The notes under the pieces were generated by a model, which made no database searches, was not told where the DNA came from, and worked only from the letters and a program-made list of their open reading frames with translations. Both the position numbers and the translations under genes were made by a program. This document shows, piece by piece, positions 9,834 through 19,323 of a DNA stretch of 64,000 nucleotides (positions are counted from its first letter, which is position 1; each line of letters opens with the position of its first letter). The stretch comes from Cymbomonas tetramitiformis (lineage: Eukaryota > Chlorophyta > Pyramimonadophyceae > Pyramimonadales > Pyramimonadaceae). The DNA lies in NCBI GenBank assembly GCA_001247695.2, contig LGRX02027801.1:1-64000 (forward strand), in the 5' to 3' direction.

Positions 9834-11149
9834 ACCTTGCAGTGCTCCACAGTGAGGAATTGATCCTGGCCGTCAACTTCCCGGCCGACGCAGTTCCCCA
9901 TCGCGCCACCTGACGCACGTCCCCGTCCCTGCATTACTCAGCCTCGGACGGAACCCACCCCTCATCATCGCCCGCTGGCTGCTGGCCGCTGCCATTGATG
10001 CTGATACATATGCTGACGTGGACTTACGCCGATGTGTGACCGCAAGGAGTCACACTTGGAAGACCCGGTATGAGCGTGGTCTTGCTTTTGCTTGGGGGTC
10101 CGCGTCTGCCGGGGCGCGCCGCCACAGTCGAAAGGGGGGAACGCCGCTCCTGACCACAACCGCCATCCAGACAATCAGGCGGCCAAGCAGGCTATACGCA
10201 CCGGAGCTGGTCAGCGCCTCTACCTCGCTGGTGATGGCCGTCCGCAGCACGTGGCGCACGAGCCGCTCTGCCTCCCCCTGCCACCGTGCCAGGAGAAGAT
10301 ATTAAAGCCCAGGAGGAGCGCCTGAAGCTCCTGTGATGCCTGACCCCCTTGACCTTCCACGGCACACACTTTGTGGTGATAATGGAGGACCACTGATCGA
10401 GAGACGGTGACGCTCCAGTAATGTCTGCGCACTGTCCACGGCAGCGATAGAGCGCCTGAGCAGCGTCTGTGCACCCTCCATGGCGACGATCGGGAACCTG
10501 TAGTTGAGTGAGAGTGACACCCCAGCAGCATCTGGCTATAGATGCCTGGGTCTAACAAATCTACAGGCCGACAAGATCTGTCGGCTGGTTGCACTGCCCA
10601 CAGTCGGTTCCGGACGGTGCAAGTGAGGGTGGTGAGAGGGCATCCCACACACCGCTGCGGCCCCACATAGGCTCCCTTGGCCCTGATGCTCTCCGGCATT
10701 TGCTGCCTCCTGCAGCCTGTACCCGCAACCACCGGCAAAACAGTCAACCCTGGGCAAGAAATACAGCAACATGCGCACGCAGGGTGGTGCACGCAGGGTG
10801 GGGCATGTACACGGGGGCAGGCAATGGGGGACACACACGGGCGGACGTGATGGGCGGGGCTGAGATCGATGGCTGGCCGTAGCCGCATGGCCCATCATGC
10901 AGGATGAGCAAGAGGGGGGCGCCAGTGGACACATGCGACACAAGTGACACTGATGGGCTGAGCAAGAGGGGGCCAGTGGACACATGCGCCTACAAGTGAC
11001 ACTGATGGGCTGAGCAAAAGGGGGCGCCAGTGACAACATGCGACACACGTGACACTGATGGGCTGAGCAAGAGGGGGGCGCCAGTGGACACATGCGACAC
11101 AAGTGAAACTGAAAGAGTCGCACCTGCTCGAGGGGGAGCTGCTGCGCAC
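9834..11149. other. Host DNA between Copia element and ankyrin exons, unresolved
   Basis: About 1.3 kb of GC-rich DNA, probably intronic on the minus strand. Several frames are open but none has recognisable motifs or convincing splice sites. If the Copia insertion were removed, this segment would connect the ankyrin exons to the prolyl-hydroxylase exons in the same orientation. Confidence 0.35.
10893..11110. repeat. Tandem repeat, about 57-bp unit, four copies
   Basis: Four imperfect copies built on GATGGGCTGAGCAAGAGGGG and CCAGTGGACACATGCGACAC. They lie just downstream of the last recognised ankyrin exon, so they are presumably intronic. Confidence 0.85.
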
Positions 11150-12563
11150 TTTCAGCTGGAGCAGCCGGCGGACCACGCGTGTATGGGGAGGGCACTGTAG
11201 GGCAGCGAGGTGGGCAGCGGAGTGTTGCTGATCGTTCGTCAGTGCACCGATGTTTGCGCCTGCAGTCGCCAGAGGCCCCACCGAGCGGCTGCAGTCAGCA
11301 GTGAGAAACTTGAACTGCCGCGCTCCAGGTGGCGCGCCGGTCCCCAGGTGGGACGACTTGCCGTAATGGTGCAGTCGGGACTCACGAGGATGTGCTCAAA
11401 AGTGCTCCTGGCTTTGACTCAAGTGCGCCCGCGGGTGCACCTCTGCTTCATTCTGGGTTTTCAAACTGGGTTTCTGGCTCTGCTTCGTTCTGGGTTTTCG
11501 TTCCTTCTACGAGTCCGCTCGAATGCGTCCACGAGGGCATCTCTGCTTCAAGTTGAGGAATCACCTGCGCGAGCGAGCAGCTCTACTGCGGGCAGCGCGC
11601 CGGCTTCAGCGGCGAGGTGCAGCGACGTCAGGCCGCCAGATGCTGCAATATTCGCATCGGCCTTGGATCTTAAGAGAAAGTCGAGGACTTCTATGTGCTT
11701 GCCCTGCTCAAGAAGCCCTTCCGGACCCAGCTAAGCTCCGGCCCCAGCTAAGCTCCGGCCCCAGCAAAGCTCCGGCCCCAGCATATGCGCCCACGGCACA
11801 TCTGATCGCTGTGCCAAGACGTAGGTTGCTGCGCTGGAGTGTGTCTGACTTTGCACCGGCACGCGTCCTTTGGGAAAACGTGTCTTATTCCATCGCCAAA
11901 GCACTTCGGAGTAATAAGGCGCTGTGAGATCTTCAGTTAGGATGTGATGCCAGGTTGAAGTTGCTCCAGCTGCCCAAGAGCCTAAAGTTTCAGCAGGCAA
12001 GGAGAGCTAGAGGTGGACATCAGCGCGCACCGCGACGGCGAATAGCAGCGTGGAGCCCTGTGGAGGGAGGCCCACACCTGGGCAGCGATGTGCGCCGCCG
12101 TCGAGCCATATGGATGGGGGAGGGGGGGAAGAACCTGCGCAGCAAAGTGCAGCGGCGTGGAGCCCTGTGGAGGAGACAACACCTGGCTTAGTCCGTCCGC
12201 ACGAACGGGTTCCTTGAGACAGGTTACAGCGCATACCTGATTGTCCTGAGCGTTGACGTCCGCCCCGTGTGCGACAAGAGCCTCGCACACTGCAAGAGCG
12301 CCTCTCCAGGCAGCGAGGTGGAGTGGGGTTGCGTTCTCGTCATCCCTCGCGTCAATTTCCTCCCCTTTTAGGAGAGAGCCGAGTATTCGCTTCTCGTCTC
12401 CCTGTTAGCATCCGCCAAGTGCGTCTCAAGCTCTGTTCAATCGCAACCCTAGAAATGGACAAGCAACGACGCCAGACGACCTGAAGGGCTGCGACGTGGA
12501 GTTCCATCGAGGAAGGGTGGGCGGCAAGTTCAGTAAGCCGATACTTGATCAGTCTGACCGATG
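11150..12563 (-). CDS. Ankyrin-repeat protein, five exons recognised, partial
   Basis: Five minus-strand exons join in a consistent frame: about 12563-12481 (ends MELHVAALQ), 12401-12237 (GDEKRILGSLLKGEEIDAR ... HGADVNAQDNQ, acceptor preceded by GCTAACAG), a 30-nt micro-exon 12164-12135 (GSTPLHFAAQ), 11703-11565 (GKHIEVLDFLL ... ELLARA plus one base) and 11259-11150 (completing the glycine of GANIGALTND and continuing HSAAHLAAL). Each junction falls inside an ankyrin repeat and restores the 33-residue consensus (TPLHLAA...G...LL..GAD.N). Ankyrin repeats are protein-binding scaffolds, so no function follows. The 5' start is not identified; 12564-13200 may contain more. On the 3' side the gene may run toward the prolyl-hydroxylase exons beyond the Copia insertion. 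Introns are about 60-430 bp. Confidence 0.8.
12028..12164 (-). repeat. Tandem triplication of a 30-nt ankyrin micro-exon and its flanks
   Basis: The micro-exon (12164-12135, GSTPLHFAAQ) has two diverged copies downstream. 12107-12078 encodes GSTAAHIAAQ and has a good donor but no AG acceptor. About 12057-12028 has a good CCACAG acceptor but has lost the matching coding end and donor. Spacing is about 50-57 bp. Confidence 0.75.
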
Positions 12564-13287
12564 AGAATGGACTCACTTGAGCTTGAATTCCCTGCAGGGT
12601 AGGCGCGGGAAGACATAAAGATCTGAACGGTGCTGATCTCTCGCTTAAGTCAAGAATAGAATAAGCTCCATACCTGGAATGGAGACTAAGCCTCGTAATC
12701 AAAAGGCAAGGAAGCAGACCTCGTGTGCTGTGTTGTAACACAAAGGTGTCTCTAAACTTTGCAGTTGATATCAATCAGATATGAGGTAGACGACAGCACG
12801 CTCCTCCAAACAGCTGCATTGCGGAAGGGCGGGCGGCAGGTTGCTTTATATTCTTTCCACTACATCTTCATGTGCAAGCAACACTTGTAACGTCGCAGCT
12901 TCGGAAGAAAACTCTGATTGTGTGTCACTACCTGCAGGGGTTGTGAGGTAGAGCGTGCTCGCCCAAAGAATGTTCAATGAGTCAACAAAGAAACTGGTCA
13001 GTGAACACCGAAAGAGAATCCAGCTGGTGTCTTTGTGCGTGTCTTTGTGCGTGTAAGCTGCAAGGTGCCATTGAAGGGAGAAGCAGAAGGTTATAGGTTT
13101 AAGGTCTAAGTCTAAGACACAAATCTGTTGCAATTCTACAGACTGAGACTCGAAACTGAAACTCGAAACTGGAGACACGCGAGCGTCGACGCACGACGCG
13201 CGACGTCAGCGTCATGACGCGCGAAGTTTTCTTCCCTCGCCTGCCACGTGCCACCCAAACGTAAGTCCCAAACCTGGAAACCCCAAA
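12564..13287. other. Host DNA upstream of the ankyrin exons
   Basis: No confident gene. The stretch at 12811-12845 resembles part of the exon at 12500-12535, suggesting a small duplication. A minus-strand open frame (13178-12846) ends in LLAHEDVVERI and could hold a 5' exon, but there is no firm support. 13186-13220 is rich in short CGACG/GCGCG palindromes. Confidence 0.3.
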
Positions 13288-13331
13288 GGTTAGAACCAGG
13301 GGGAGTATCTACTATTCCCCCTGTTATAACC
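13288..13331. repeat. Near-perfect inverted repeat at the left border of the nested region
   Basis: Left arm GGTTAGAACCAGGGGGAGTA and right arm TATTCCCCCTGTTATAACC flank a 5-base centre, with only a few mismatches. GTTATAAC recurs at 13336-13343. Near 35783 an element-like end contains GCTATAACCCC. This could be the terminus of an old DNA transposon. Confidence 0.6.
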
Positions 13332-13541
13332 GAGCGTTATAACTAATAAATTCCCCAAATTTCGCTAAAATTCACCTAGATTTATTTCGCAAATTTCGCA
13401 TGGAGGCCCCTAAATTTCTTGTGAATTTCTCCGCAATTTGGCCCCTCTAAAATAACAGCCCAAATTTCGCATAAATTTCCCCGAGTTTTAAAGGGGTTTT
13501 ACGGCGTATACCTGATACGTTTGATAGCTTGAAATGACGGC

Positions 13542-13720
13542 ATGTTATTATTACTTCCCCCGCCCGCTCAACACGTTATTCGAATTGCTGTGAGAATATA
13601 TGTTATTATTACTTGGACCCCCGCCCGCTCCGCACGTTATTCGAATTGTTGTGAGAACATGTCATTATTACTTCCCTCGCCCGCTCAACACGATATTCGA
13701 ATTGCTCGAATATTCCACGA
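13542..13720. repeat. Three tandem copies of a 65-70-bp unit
   Basis: Each copy contains ATTATTACTT, a CCGCCCGCTC block and ACGTTATTCGAATTG followed by TGAGAA. The third copy is more diverged. Confidence 0.8.
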
Positions 13721-13783
13721 CGACACTCGAATATACGAAATAATATGCAAACTGAATATATGAAGGTATGCAAACAAAAGAAC

Positions 13784-14146
13784 TCAACAAGTACACAAAA
13801 GCTCTAGTAGTAGGATCACTGAGAAAAATTGTTGCTTCATCAAATGTCGTTGCCAACAAGTGCAAGGGGAGATGATGAATGAAACGGAAAGTGATCCTAC
13901 TGTCAAGGACTTTTGGTGATTTTGGTGACGGAGACAATTATCTGGAAACTCGCTGAGTCGTTGTTCAGCTGTAACCGAAGTAGGCTCCTTAGACGATCGT
14001 TGACCACCTAGCGATGATCGCTTTCCGGCTGGAGGTTTTTTGGGTATTTTCCGTGAGCGCTCATGAAGCGCCAACGCCGGTCCACTACCACTTCCGCGGT
14101 TGCGCTTGAACCTATCGAATGGGTTTACGAGCGGCTGCAAACGTTT
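13784..14146 (-). pseudogene. 3' part of a coding sequence split by the outer LTR element
   Basis: Reads through the CGTTT target duplication as basic LVNPFDRFKRNRGSGSGPAL and then Lys/Ser/Pro-rich sequence. Its 5' part is at 35291-35411, starting MGDAGWASQL and rich in Glu/Asp. Removing the insertion plus one target duplication leaves the reading frame continuous across the site, so the LTR element landed in coding sequence. No family is recognised. The end may be spliced, since the tail after SEFPDN is AT-rich and hydrophobic. It is either a host gene or a transposon ORF. Confidence 0.5.
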
Positions 14147-14338
14147 TGTGAGATATAATATACCGTATTATATCGGGTGGTCACTGAATACTTTTCATAC
14201 AAGTGTAAACTCATTATAAGAGATAATCGAATATAAGCGTATCTGTGACCTAGCTTTCTGCCACCGAGTACTGTACGAGTACTGGTACAGCTAAACGGAG
14301 TCATGCACATAATGACCTACGGTGCACTGAATCAAGCA
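14147..14338 (-). repeat. 3' LTR of the outer element
   Basis: 192 bp, TGTGAGATAT...AGCA on the plus strand, matching 35095-35286 with 5 differences. Confidence 0.9.
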
Positions 14339-14541
14339 CACCACCCTGTAACTGTACGGAGTGTTGTTCAGGTGGCAGAGAGCGGAGCACAGACAAATCA
14401 AACTGTTCCGAAACAACAAACAGCTAGGAGCTGGAAACTGCTAGAGGGAGGCCTGTGCTTTAGCCAAGGCGGTCCCTTTCTAAAACTGCTGCTAGGATAC
14501 TGCTCACAAGCTAAGTTCCTACAACTAAATCTCAAAGTCAC

Positions 14542-15021
14542 TCAGCCACTTTCAAAGTGGTCTACAAAGCTGCAGAGTTCACCAGTGTTGAAGAAGTTGT
14601 TAGCGTCAAAGATGTTCAACCAGAACCAGAGTCCAGAAGTCATAATCCAGAACCAGAGCACAGAGACCAGTGTCCAGAACCAGAAGCCAGAACCATAATC
14701 CAGAAGCCAAGACCAGAAGCTAGAGGCAGGAGAAGATTCGTAGAGCAAAATTAGGAATTCCGAAAAGTGAAAAGCTGAAACCAAGCCTGCCGAAACCATA
14801 GAAGGAAAAGGGATGCCGAAAAGAAAAGTGCACGGCAAGGCAGACAGACTGTTGGCAGTCACCCCAGTGGGATGTACTGCTGCGGTGAATTCAGGGTCTC
14901 GATCGAGCACCACCGAACCCTGAACCGCTGACACACATATAAGACACATGAGTGCGGGCAGGGCTAGAGATGCAAAAGAGAAGACCCTCGGCAATGTTGC
15001 CACACCGACACGTGACCGTGT
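14542..15021 (-). pseudogene. C-terminal part of the outer-element gag
   Basis: Continues in frame from the N-terminal part at 34724-32782 once the Ty3 element and one CGTGT duplication are ignored. It has a hydrophobic Phe/Leu-rich stretch, then a tail rich in Trp/Phe/Leu. The tail comes from repeated CCAGAACCAGA-type DNA read on the opposite strand. The stop is at 14542. Confidence 0.65.
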
Positions 15022-15707
15022 TGTGCCTGGGGCACTACGACAGATGCTCGGAAATATGTTTTTGATTGAACGTGCAAAGGTACACAATTCGGATTTTATA
15101 ATATACCGGATCAGGGCCAGATTGAGGTACAAACGATAATTCGGTTCCGAGTTCTGAAGGCTAAACACTTCTCAAGTGCTCCACTTATTCACTCGTCACT
15201 CAGGTTGCAGGGTCAACCACTCGACAGCCGATGTCACACTTCGGCTCAACGTTCAATTCCCGATCCGATCTCATTTCTAATTCCGATTCGTCATTCTCGA
15301 TTCAGATGTTATGCCGACAGACTGACACGATGACTGCCCCACAGTACTGTCATACTACTGTACTGTCATACTGTCATACTGTCATAGCGTCATACTGTCA
15401 TACTGTCATAACCTTAATATCTGATATTCGATTTCATTGTCTTTTCAACCCCGATGCGAATCTGACCATTCTTCGAGGGTCTGACTGAGTTCCACGATGA
15501 CACCCCCCACAGTACTGTCATACTACTATAGTGTCATACTGTGTCATAGTGTCATAGTGTCATACTGTCATACCCCGGACATCTGGTATTCATTCTCATC
15601 GTGATTTCAAGCCCAATTTCACTGTCATCGTGCCAATCCCAGATTACCCCCGATGACACACATACGGACGCATAGGCATATCGGCTCACGCTGTGCCTCC
15701 GGGCACA
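15022..15707 (-). repeat. 3' LTR of Ty3 element 1
   Basis: Contains a short array of ACTGTCATACTGTCAT units (about 15344-15412 and 15510-15572). The array differs in length from the partner LTR; outside it the two LTRs are nearly identical. Confidence 0.93.
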
Positions 15708-15895
15708 ACTCTCCCCCCCTTGGGAGTGGTCTACCTCCTGGGATCACTCCGCTAAGGTACCCATCTAAGTTCCAATTCTTAGGTTTTCTGGTTCCTTTCT
15801 GTTTCCAGTTCTTAGGTTCTCTGGTCCCTCTTCGAACACAGCTTGCCTGCCGCTACCAGGGCACCACTTTCACGAAGAAGGGTGCCACTTGGAAT

Positions 15896-17938
15896 CTAAA
15901 GCGGGTCTTCAGTCTTGCGGAGGCGTAAATGTCGGAGACGTTGTCGCAACAGGAGTGCTGGCACGGGATATACGCTCGCGGATAGGCCCGCTCCAGTCTG
16001 CTGCGGATGAGGTCCCAGCTGAGCAGTCTCTGGATGAGCACCGGTTGCCCATCTGCACGCACACGGTGTCGAAGCAGTACAGCGTAGCAGGGGCGTGGGT
16101 GGTGCTGAGTTCGTCCATATGCAGGTGGGCTTCATGTACTGCGCACCGTACATGCAGTAGGTACACACCAGCGGAGGAGGGAGCTGGCGCATCATAGGAC
16201 GAAGCCGTAGCGCGTTGGGGAAGCGACCTCTGGGGTTCTCCATGAACCAATGTTTCGGCTCCAAGTAGTCAATGATCTGCAATGCTCGTCGTACAATTTT
16301 GTCAGCCTGGGGAAGATCAGGGGGTCCTCCAGTGGTGCGCGCTTGACTGTACTGCCTACAAGGGGGACTTGCCCAAACGACATCGAAGAATCCAGGCGGG
16401 TATCGTTTGTAGTCCCACTGTAGGATGTCATACACATGAGTGGGATGCCAGATATGTTCGGAGTCGAGGGTCACCACTGAAGCGGAGGGGAAGCAATTTA
16501 GGAATTCTCTCTCTACTGAGCCAGTACCGCTGAAAAGTACAAGAATTCTGGGCATGCGGGTTGCTTGTGTCTGTATCGCCAACAGCTCTGTCACCAGTGC
16601 CAACGACCCATCTTCCGCGCGCTCTTGACGTTCCCACGGCAGAGGGGTATCATATTCCATCTGTTCGAGCTGGTCCAGTTCATCGCAGGGATTAGTGATG
16701 AGGTGGGCCAATGTCATTTCAGCTTGAGCGGAGTGACGGCCACGTTGCTCGCGTCGCCGAGTGGCTTCGTCGCGAACTTGTGCTTCCATGTGCAGTCTCG
16801 CTTGCTCGAATTCACGAAGCTGTTGAAGTGGACCTCCGCGTTCGAGTTTGTCACGCGTCCTCCATTGGTCGTGAGCTTTGGAGTAGCCAGTCCAGCGAAC
16901 CTTCCACTCTTCCACCTCTTTTCCTCGAACAGACCGCACCCGACGTGCAAGAATACGCTCAACGTGTGCTTCCTTCTGACCGTCCACTACCACCTCTTCA
17001 GGTACTGCTAGGTGATCACGCGCGGCGAAAGCATCTTGACCGCTGGTGTACGGTTTGAGGCGATGTTGAGCGAACACGTCGTGTATCCGCCAGTGGGGAG
17101 GGAGGCGTAGGCGGTAGGCTACTGGAGCTCCCATGTCAGCCTCTGGCATGGTCATCTGCACATCACTGAAGAAGCGTTCGGTCACAGGGACTGGTACATG
17201 CCAGCGCTTGGTTAACTTCCTGCAGATGGAGCGATCCATCACCTTCTCTGTAAGGTGTTTCGCTTCTATCCAGACCAGATCTCCAACAGCATACTCCCGC
17301 TGTCCGTGCCTACGATCAAACTGTTCGCGCTGTCGCTGTTGATCCAGCTCCAACCGCTGCCTGGCGTCCCGCAGTTGCGACGAAAATTTCGCGGCTACTT
17401 CGTGTGCGGTACCTACTCCCCCTGTTCGTCGTCCAGCGGTGGACTGCGCGGCCTCCAGGAAAAGGTCCAATTGCGACAGCGGCGAGAACCCGAACACCAG
17501 CTCAAATGGCGTGAAGCCAGTAGATTCACTTCTGGAGTCATTGATCGCGAACTCCACGTTAGTGGTGAACAGGTCCCAGTCTTCCACATTGGCGTCTACG
17601 AAGGACCTGAGCATGTCCTCAATAACTCTGTTGCTGTGTTCCGCCTGGCCGTCAGACCGAGGGTTGTATGGCGTGGTACGAGCCACCTTCACACCCATCA
17701 GTCTCATGAGCTCTTGCCAGAAGGCATCTTGAAACCGCGGGTCACGGTCAGAGACAATCTTCATAGGCGCGCCATGCAAGCGCCACACCGAGTCAAAGTA
17801 GATTCTGGCCACCACAGCTGCAGAGCTGTCGCCGAAGTTCATCGGTATAACGTGGACCATCTTTGTCAGCTTGCACGTGAAGGCCACGAAAGTGGCATTA
17901 CCTCTCTCTGATACTGGCAGGCCGGTGACGAAGTCCAC
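15896..17938 (-). pseudogene. Ty3 element 1: integrase core, chromodomain and C5-cytosine methyltransferase
   Basis: 680 open codons. In order: the DDE integrase core starting VDFVTG just upstream, with VSDRDPRFQD and DGQAEHSNR; a chromodomain, HVERILARR...WKVRWTGYSK (about 16970-16880); a linker; then a C5-MTase-like domain from MPRILVLFSGTG (16555). The latter shows motif I LFSGTGSVEREF, motif IV WASPPCRQYS with the catalytic Cys, motif VI WFMENPRG (16250-16228) and KPTCIWTN. The frame then shifts near 16.06-16.15 kb: another frame carries the expected C-terminal RSRLERAYPRAYIP. Cytosine methyltransferase capture by Ty3 elements is known in some algae and dinoflagellates. This copy is probably inactive. 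Confidence 0.85.
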
Positions 17939-17950
17939 CGCGACATCCTG

Positions 17951-18238
17951 CTATGGCCTGTTCGGGATGCTGTGAGGGTTTAGCAACCCATCCGGGTAAG
18001 TTCCCCGCGGCCTCACTGATTGACACACCGCGCAGGATGCAACCCAGGTGCCCACATCCTCTGCAGCACCGCGCCAATAAAAGCGCCGCAGCACCCTTTC
18101 CAGAGTCTTGTCTCGCCCAGTGTGACCTGAGGACAATGACTCGTGAGCATGACGAATCACTACCTCCCGAAGTGGAGAATCTTCCCCCAGCACCAACTGA
18201 TATCTCCCTGCTGCGGTTCTCCAAACTACTTCACCCAC
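17951..18238 (-). pseudogene. Ty3 element 1: integrase zinc-binding (H2C2) domain
   Basis: Encodes VIRHAHESLSSGHTGRDKTL and ASCAVCQSVRP, the HHCC finger that precedes the DDE core. A frame break separates it from the core at about 17940. It is homologous to 50.77-51.06 kb in element 2, which is uninterrupted. Confidence 0.8.
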
Positions 18239-18896
18239 CAGTCTGAAGTCCTGTAGGCATTGGTGTGCGTGGCGCCGCTTTCACCTTCTCCCGCAGCGAA
18301 CGGAGTGATCCCTCTCGGGTGTACTCCGCTTTCAACGCACGCAGGAACTTTGAGTCCGACTGCTGGGAGATTGTGTCTCTGAAGGCTGCTGCCTCACCTG
18401 TCCTTATCACAGCGGGAGCTGTTCGCGGATGCCTCACGCGTGCTGGCTGTGGTTTGGCGGGAGGGGCGTGCACTATCAGAACAGGCCAGCGAAGGTCGAA
18501 GGCCTTCCCGTCTGGGTTCTCGAAGAACTGATTAGGCTCGCCCTTGTCATCGTGAGTATGGACGACCTCCACGATCTGTATATTGGCTTTCCTGAATAGT
18601 TTGCGCCACGCGGGAAGCTTGGACTGGTGATCTGGCAGGACGAAGACTACTGAGGTGTTTTCTGGGTCCGCCTTCCATTCTGTGATGTATTTGTTCAGAA
18701 TCGCCTCCACAGTAATGTGTTTGGAGTTATATGGAGGGTTACTAACACCAAATCCGGAGGCCTCTCCATTTCTCTGAAAGGCAGTCTGTCCAGAATCTAT
18801 CCGCCTGTCTGTTACGGCCGCCAAAGTCACAACAGGCGTCCACATCGAAAGGTCCAAACTTCTCGGCGTATTTCGAGGAGTACTCTGCGCGGACAC
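18231..18896 (-). pseudogene. Ty3 element 1: Dam-like (N6-adenine methyltransferase-like) domain
   Basis: The domain begins in the neighbouring frame (about 18930-18745: KFGPFDVDACCDFGGRN ... WRGLRIW) and continues here with SNPPYNSKHITVEAILNKYI (NPPY at about 18741-18730) and SVVFVLPD. The pattern (FDVDAC..., W.G..., NPPY, then a strand and VLP) matches phage Dam-type methyltransferases and the MT domain of DIRS retroelements. It lies between RNase H and integrase. A frameshift near 18.75 kb breaks it, but the catalytic NPPY is preserved. Confidence 0.7.
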
Positions 18897-19323
18897 GCCA
18901 ATTCTGCGAGTCCTCTGGGGGGGGAAGCCTGTCGTTTCTGTGGGTAAAGGACCGGGGATGGAGCTGACTGCTGGGGCGCCTTCTGCGGGGGTGGTGAGCT
19001 CGCTGGCACCTTCTCAGTAAGCGCCACTGATGCATCAGCTCGTGATGTAGGCGTTCGCGTCTTCGGTGACACCAACCGTGGGGGCGCTGGGGTTGTAGAG
19101 GCTTTCCCAGCGCGAGACATACTCCTCGTTATCCTTATCTGAGGTGGAGCTCGGTCAGGGGGTTCGTGTGGAGCTTCTGTCGGCTTCGCGCCGCTATCAG
19201 CTTCAGGCCAGTCAGGCATGTCGAAGTCGAGGTGATCTTCCTTCACCCCCTTATAGAGCTTCGGATTAACGAGAGCGATGGTCTCTCCCATGTCCATGGC
19301 CTGCTCTGCCACGGAGAGGGTTT

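Noticed and set aside
13180..13225. CpG palindrome cluster as a regulatory site
   Set aside because: Short CGACG/GCGCG repeats without any linked gene start; nothing supports a function.
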